From: Actinomycetota bacterium
GTDB lineage: Bacteria; Actinomycetota; Actinomycetes; Actinomycetales; Angustibacteraceae
Length of the DNA: 9,178 nt
NCBI GenBank assembly: GCA_014377795.1
Contig: JACMOY010000193.1
Span: forward strand, 1-9,178
Direction of reading: 5' to 3'
In this document: positions 6,129 through 9,178 of the stretch, one piece after another
Layout of the letters: each line of letters starts with the position of its first letter
Numbering within the stretch: the stretch's first letter is position 1
Program-made: the position numbers and the translations under genes
The notes under the pieces: generated by a model
Database searches by the model: none
The model's input: the letters and a program-made list of their open reading frames with translations, nothing else
What the model was told of the DNA's origin: nothing

Positions 6129-6257
6129 TCTCCGGACGCGTCCCCGCACCACGAAGACCGGGTTTGACCACGGGTAGGTCCGTGGTGCCTAGTAGACAAC
6201 TCCCGCCGACCTCGAGGCCATCGAGGTCGCCGGTTGGACCCAACGGCACCACGGGCC
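6078..6257 (+). ncRNA. Candidate structured leader RNA upstream of lnt with two mutually exclusive stems
   Basis: Four pairings were read by eye. Stem A: gggga + gtccgg (6078-6091) with ccggac + tcccc (6132-6145), 11 bp around a 3x3 internal loop, enclosing a 6-bp hairpin (6092-6097/6109-6114). Stem B starts at the next base: gcaccacg + gacc (6146-6159) with ggtccgtggtgc (6177-6188), 12 bp with a 2-nt bulge. Stem C uses the same right arm, ggtccgtggtgc (6177-6188), now pairing with gcaccacgggcc (6246-6257): 12 bp with one G-U, enclosing a perfect 9-bp hairpin (6207-6215/6221-6229) and a small gttg/caac hairpin. Stems B and C cannot coexist, which is the architecture of a switch or attenuator. 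I do not recognise any known riboswitch or actinobacterial RNA family in it. Some stems are expected by chance at this GC content, so no function is assigned. Confidence 0.35.
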
Positions 6258-6282
6258 TTCGCCCCGCCCGCTCCGCCCCTTG

Positions 6283-6316
6283 TACCGTGACGTCGTGATG
6301 AGCCAGTGACGCGCCG
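6283..6316 (+). promoter_or_regulatory. Region before the lnt start: weak -10-like box and three-codon mini-ORF
   Basis: taccgt (6283-6288) fits TAnnnT, with no recognisable -35 upstream. An ATG at 6298 is followed by two codons and a stop (atgagccagtga, 6298-6309), seven bases before the lnt GTG. No Shine-Dalgarno precedes the GTG at 6317, and the in-frame stop tga at 6299-6301 excludes a longer N-terminus. Translation of the mini-ORF with re-initiation at the GTG is one way lnt could be started. This is inference. Confidence 0.3.
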
Positions 6317-7888
6317 GTGCTGACCCCGACGCGACCGCCCCTGTTGGGCGCGATGGCCGTCGCGGGCCTGGCCGGTGTGCTCAGTCGGCTCGCGTTCCCC
6401 GGCCACGACTGGTGGCCGCTGGCCGTTCTGGGCGTGGCCCTGTGGGTCCTGGCCTCATCGGGTCGCAGCTGGCGCGGTGGCGCGCTGGTCGGCTTCGTCT
6501 ACGGCCTGGCCTTCCTGGTCCCGCTGCTGCACTGGTCCGGCGTCTACGTCGGCACCTTCCCCTGGATGGCGCTGTCGGTGCTGGAGTCCGCGTACTTCGC
6601 GGCTCTGGGCGCCGCCCTGCCGCTGGTGCTGCGCCTGCGGGCGCCCGTCGCGGCCACTGCCGTCGCCGCGCTGTGGGTGGGGCAGGAGGCGCTGCGTGAC
6701 CGGACGCCGTACGGCGGGTTCCCGTGGGGCCGGTTGGCGTTCTCGCAGGCCGACAGCCCCCTCGGCGCCCTCGCCGCGCTGGGCGGAGCGCCCCTGGTGA
6801 CCTTCGGGGTCGCGCTGACGGGGGCCCTGGTCGCGGTGGCGATGCTGCGGGTGCGGCGGGCGACCGTGACGGCGGTGGGCGGCCTGCTCACTGCGGGGCT
6901 GGTCGTGGGGGCCGGCCTGATCGTGCCGCTGCCGACGTCCGGTACGCCGCTGCGCGTCGCAGGGATCCAGGGCAGCGTCCCCAAGGCTGGGCTGGACTTC
7001 AACGCCGAGCGGCGAGCCGTGCTCGACAACCACGCCCGGCTGACCCGGAAGCTCGCTGCGGACGTCGGCGCCGGCCGCGCGCCGGCTCCCCAGGTCGTGC
7101 TGTGGCCCGAGAACGCGTCTGACCTCGACCCGTACCGCCAGGCCGACGCCCGCCAGGTGATCGACGGCGCGGTGCGGGCGATCGGCGTCCCGACGCTGGT
7201 CGGCGCCGTCCTGCTGCGCGACGACGGCAGGCTGACCAACGCCTCGATCGTCTGGGACCCCGTGACCGGGCCCGGCGCCCGGTACGCCAAGCGTCACCCG
7301 GTGCCGTTCGGCGAGTACATCCCCAACCGGGCCTTCTTCCGGCGGATCAGCAGCCAGGTCGACCTGGTCTCGCGCGACTTCGCCCCCGGCAGCGCCGTCG
7401 GTCAGCTGGACCTGGGGCCGGCCCGCGTCGGCGTCGCCATCTGCTTCGAGGTCGCGTACGACGACCTGGTGCGCGACACGGTGCGCGCCGGCGCCGACCT
7501 GCTGGTGGTGCAGACCAACAACGCGACCTTCGGGTACACCGACGAGGCGGTCCAGCAGCTGGCGATGTCGCGGCTGCGGGCGATCGAGCACGGTCGGGCC
7601 GTGGCCCACGTCTCGACGGTCGGGGTGAGCGCGCTGATCGCCCCCGACGGCCGGGTGCTCACCAGCACCGGCCTGTTCACCCCCGAGGTGCTCCAGGCGA
7701 CCCTGCCGCTGCGCACCCGACTCACCCTCAGCGACCGGCTCGGAGCCTGGCCCGAGGCCGCCCTGACCCTGCTCGGACTCGTGCTGCTCGTCGTCTCGGC
7801 CCGCACGGGGCGTGGTGCCCGCGGCACTAGGCTCGCAGCCGACCCGGCCAACGCCGTGGGGCTTTTGGCGAGGACGGAGGCTCGGTGA
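6317..7888 (+). CDS. lnt: Apolipoprotein N-acyltransferase
   Basis: A 523-residue membrane enzyme that adds the third acyl chain to the N-terminal cysteine of lipoproteins, using phospholipid as donor, with its catalytic domain outside the cytoplasmic membrane. The N-terminal 205 residues hold several hydrophobic segments (about 11-26, 33-48, 54-72, 83-105, 110-124, 158-176, 184-204). A carbon-nitrogen hydrolase domain follows with the Glu-Lys-Cys triad: E265 in LWPENAS, K325 in [12 protein letters not shown] and C376 in [11 protein letters not shown]. The family segments [14 protein letters not shown] (131-144) and [15 protein letters not shown] (400-414) are present, and a last hydrophobic segment (about 481-494) anchors the C-terminus. 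Length is normal. The GTG at 6317 is the only start upstream of the conserved region; an internal ATG at 6353 (residue 13) is the alternative. The stop overlaps ppm by GTGA. In Mycobacterium tuberculosis the same two activities are fused in one polypeptide; here they are separate genes. Confidence 0.95.
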   Translation: MLTPTRPPLLGAMAVAGLAGVLSRLAFPGHDWWPLAVLGVALWVLASSGRSWRGGALVGFVYGLAFLVPLLHWSGVYVGTFPWMALSVLESAYFAALGAALPLVLRLRAPVAATAVAALWVGQEALRDRTPYGGFPWGRLAFSQADSPLGALAALGGAPLVTFGVALTGALVAVAMLRVRRATVTAVGGLLTAGLVVGAGLIVPLPTSGTPLRVAGIQGSVPKAGLDFNAERRAVLDNHARLTRKLAADVGAGRAPAPQVVLWPENASDLDPYRQADARQVIDGAVRAIGVPTLVGAVLLRDDGRLTNASIVWDPVTGPGARYAKRHPVPFGEYIPNRAFFRRISSQVDLVSRDFAPGSAVGQLDLGPARVGVAICFEVAYDDLVRDTVRAGADLLVVQTNNATFGYTDEAVQQLAMSRLRAIEHGRAVAHVSTVGVSALIAPDGRVLTSTGLFTPEVLQATLPLRTRLTLSDRLGAWPEAALTLLGLVLLVVSARTGRGARGTRLAADPANAVGLLARTEAR

Positions 7889-8661
7889 GCGAGATGGTCG
7901 ACCCGGGCTCGGTGCTGGTGATCATCCCGACGTACAACGAGCTGGAGAACCTGCCGCTGATCGTGGGGCGGGTGCGGGCGTCGGTGCCGGCGGCGCACGT
8001 GCTGGTGGTCGATGACGGTTCGCCGGATGGCACGGGGGCGTTGGCGGACCAGATCGCGGCCGGTGATGGTCAGGTGCGGGTGCTGCACCGGAGCGCGAAG
8101 CGGGGGTTGGGTGCGGCGTACCTGCAGGCTTTCGGGTGGGGGTTGGAGCGGGGTTTTTCGGTGTTGGTGGAGATGGATGCGGATGGGTCGCACCGGCCTG
8201 AGCAGCTGCCGTTGCTGCTGGAGGCGTTGGCGGATGCTGATCTGGTGCTGGGGTCGCGGTGGGTGCCTGGTGGTCGGGTCGAGAACTGGCCGGTGCACCG
8301 TCAGCTGCTGAGCCGGGGTGGTAACACGTACACCCGCCTTGCGCTGGGGGTGCCGATCCGGGATGTGACGGGGGGGTACCGGGCGTTTCGCCGTGAGGCG
8401 TTGGAGCGGTTGGACCTGGGGGACGTCGCGTCGCAGGGGTACTGCTTCCAGGTGGATCTGGCGTGGCGGGCGGTGCGTCGGGGTCTTCGGGTGGTGGAGG
8501 TGCCGATCACGTTCGTCGAGCGTGAGGTCGGGGTGAGCAAGATGAGCGGGTCGATCGTGCGCGAGTCGTTGTGGCGGGTGTCGGTGTGGGGGGCGGCGCA
8601 CCGGGCGGCCCAGGTCCGAGCGGCACTGCGGCGCCGACGTCCGGCCGGGACCACGCGGTGA
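7885..8661 (+). CDS. ppm: Polyprenol-phosphate (dolichol-phosphate-type) mannosyltransferase
   Basis: A 258-residue GT2-family enzyme that transfers mannose from GDP-mannose to a polyprenyl phosphate, making the donor for extracytoplasmic mannosylation of lipoglycans and proteins. Seen: [15 protein letters not shown] at the N-terminus, [10 protein letters not shown] (nucleotide-binding), [11 protein letters not shown], the DXD-type metal site [20 protein letters not shown], and the C-terminal [12 protein letters not shown] and [12 protein letters not shown] segments. No transmembrane segment is evident, so this is the soluble DPM1-like form; in M. tuberculosis Ppm1 it is fused to Lnt. The GTG at 7885 overlaps the lnt stop and has ggagg (7876-7880) four bases upstream. 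Codon use is odd: about nine GAT and nine TTG codons, many ggt and cgt, and a strong excess of G over C at third positions from roughly 8000 to 8600, whereas neighbours favour GAC, CTG and C-ending codons. The sugar specificity is inferred from the family and the lnt neighbour. Confidence 0.93.
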   Translation: MSEMVDPGSVLVIIPTYNELENLPLIVGRVRASVPAAHVLVVDDGSPDGTGALADQIAAGDGQVRVLHRSAKRGLGAAYLQAFGWGLERGFSVLVEMDADGSHRPEQLPLLLEALADADLVLGSRWVPGGRVENWPVHRQLLSRGGNTYTRLALGVPIRDVTGGYRAFRREALERLDLGDVASQGYCFQVDLAWRAVRRGLRVVEVPITFVEREVGVSKMSGSIVRESLWRVSVWGAAHRAAQVRAALRRRRPAGTTR

Positions 8662-9178
8662 CCCGACGCCGGCACAGCCGCGCGCTGACCATCCTGGTCG
8701 TGGCGCTGCTCGTCGTGCCCACCCTCGAGATCGCGGTGATCATCGGCGTCGGGCGCAGCATCGGCGGCTGGCCGACCCTGGCCCTGCTGCTGGTCGAGTC
8801 GGCTCTGGGTGCCGTGCTGATCCGCCGCGAGGGGGCCCGAGCCTGGCACGCCCTGCAGGTGGCCCTGTCGTCCGGGCGGATGCCGGCCGGTGAGCTGTCG
8901 GACGCCGCGCTCGTCCTCGTCGGCGGCACCCTGCTGCTGACGCCGGGGTTCCTCACCGACCTGGTCGGGTTCTTCTTCGTCCTACCGATCACCCGACCCC
9001 TGGCCCGACGGGCGCTGGCCCGGGTCATCGAGCGCCGGCTGCTCGGCGGTTTCGCCCCGTGGCGCGGCCAGGTGGTGCCGGGCTCGGTCATCGACCCGCC
9101 CCCGCCCGCTCCGGGTCCGGGTCCCCGGGACGGGGACGGGCGCGGGCCCCCCCCCCCCCGCGGGCCGCGGGGGGGGGG
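8658..9178 (+). CDS. fxsA: FxsA family membrane protein, 3' end beyond window
   Basis: A small inner-membrane protein of the FxsA family, named after the Escherichia coli protein whose overproduction relieves phage T7 exclusion by the F plasmid; its normal role is not well understood. Starting at a GTG that overlaps the ppm stop (GTGA, 8658-8661), 173 codons are open to the window end without a stop. Hydrophobic segments lie at about residues 9-31, 37-55 and 83-112. Family hallmarks are [16 protein letters not shown] (17-32), [13 protein letters not shown] (47-59) and, most telling, [19 protein letters not shown] (92-110). The tail after about residue 145 is Pro/Gly-rich, and the final 15 to 20 codons run through C13 and G10 tracts, so the C-terminus is not reliable. 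The frame was found by direct translation from the ppm stop. FxsA genes follow ppm in other actinobacteria as far as I recall. Confidence 0.92.
   Translation, partial: MTRRRHSRALTILVVALLVVPTLEIAVIIGVGRSIGGWPTLALLLVESALGAVLIRREGARAWHALQVALSSGRMPAGELSDAALVLVGGTLLLTPGFLTDLVGFFFVLPITRPLARRALARVIERRLLGGFAPWRGQVVPGSVIDPPPPAPGPGPRDGDGRGPPPPRGPRGG
9126..9178. other. Low-complexity G/C homopolymer end, likely assembly artefact
   Basis: The last bases contain a run of 13 C (9147-9159), then a short gcgggcc-type segment, then 10 G to the end (9169-9178). Such opposed homopolymers at the exact end of a sequence are typical of poor base calling in high-GC short-read contigs. They lie inside the open fxsA frame and could hide a frameshift or the true stop. 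Confidence 0.65.

Noticed and set aside
6134..6143. Palindrome ggacgcgtcc as an operator
   Set aside because: A 10-bp palindrome is common by chance at this GC content, and it lies within the right arm of leader stem A.
6164..6195. Second promoter ttgacc-N20-tagtag inside the structured leader
   Set aside because: The spacer is too long and the -10 lacks the final T; the same bases are better explained by the inverted repeats. It was not listed as a feature.
6177..6257. 81-nt folded region considered as a tRNA or tRNA-like element
   Set aside because: The closing helix is 12 bp, and there is no T-loop GTTCRANNC, no anticodon arm of correct length and no D-arm.
5887..6316. CRISPR, insertion sequence or attachment site in the intergenic stretch
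   Set aside because: There are no regularly spaced direct repeats, no transposase fragment, no target-site duplication and no tRNA 3' end.
7402..8601. Open minus-strand frame of 399 codons opposite lnt and ppm
   Set aside because: The translation is a His/Pro/Arg/Gln-rich run with no domain, created by the G-rich third positions of ppm; both plus-strand genes are secure.

Overview
This is a high-GC (roughly 70% or more) chromosomal segment from an actinobacterium. The evidence is the strong G/C preference at third codon positions, frequent GTG starts, ATGA/GTGA stop-start overlaps, a probable leaderless transcript, and the lnt-ppm pair typical of Actinomycetota. I cannot name the genus. All but one of the nine main genes can be assigned to a specific family role. 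The exception is the amidohydrolase, whose substrate is unknown.

Left part (1-5886): most of this is a lysine-fermentation-type catabolic locus. It starts inside kdd (3,5-diaminohexanoate dehydrogenase), which is translationally coupled to a YtcJ-like amidohydrolase. After a 19-bp perfect inverted repeat comes an opposite-strand plsC-type acyltransferase. It is followed by a tight kamD-kamE-kal operon encoding the two subunits of the B12/PLP enzyme lysine 5,6-aminomutase and 3-aminobutyryl-CoA ammonia-lyase. KamDE moves the terminal amino group of beta-lysine to give 3,5-diaminohexanoate, Kdd oxidises that, and Kal removes ammonia from the 3-aminobutyryl-CoA formed after the cleavage step. 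Lysine 2,3-aminomutase (kamA) and the cleavage enzyme (kce) are not in view and may lie upstream of base 1.

Middle (5887-6316): a 430-bp non-coding stretch. It holds two hairpins that close the lysine operon, a consensus-like sigma-A promoter (TTGACA-N19-TAGGTT), a possible leaderless 28-codon reading frame, and a run of interlocking inverted repeats that can form mutually exclusive RNA stems ahead of lnt. This is the least explained part of the window and the best candidate for undescribed regulation.

Right part (6317-9178): lnt (apolipoprotein N-acyltransferase), ppm (polyprenol-phosphate mannosyltransferase) and fxsA form an envelope operon joined by GTGA overlaps. ppm has codon usage unlike its neighbours. 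The window ends in C13 and G10 homopolymers that look like a low-quality contig end, so the fxsA C-terminus should not be trusted.

I saw no rRNA, tRNA, CRISPR array, insertion sequence or phage gene.
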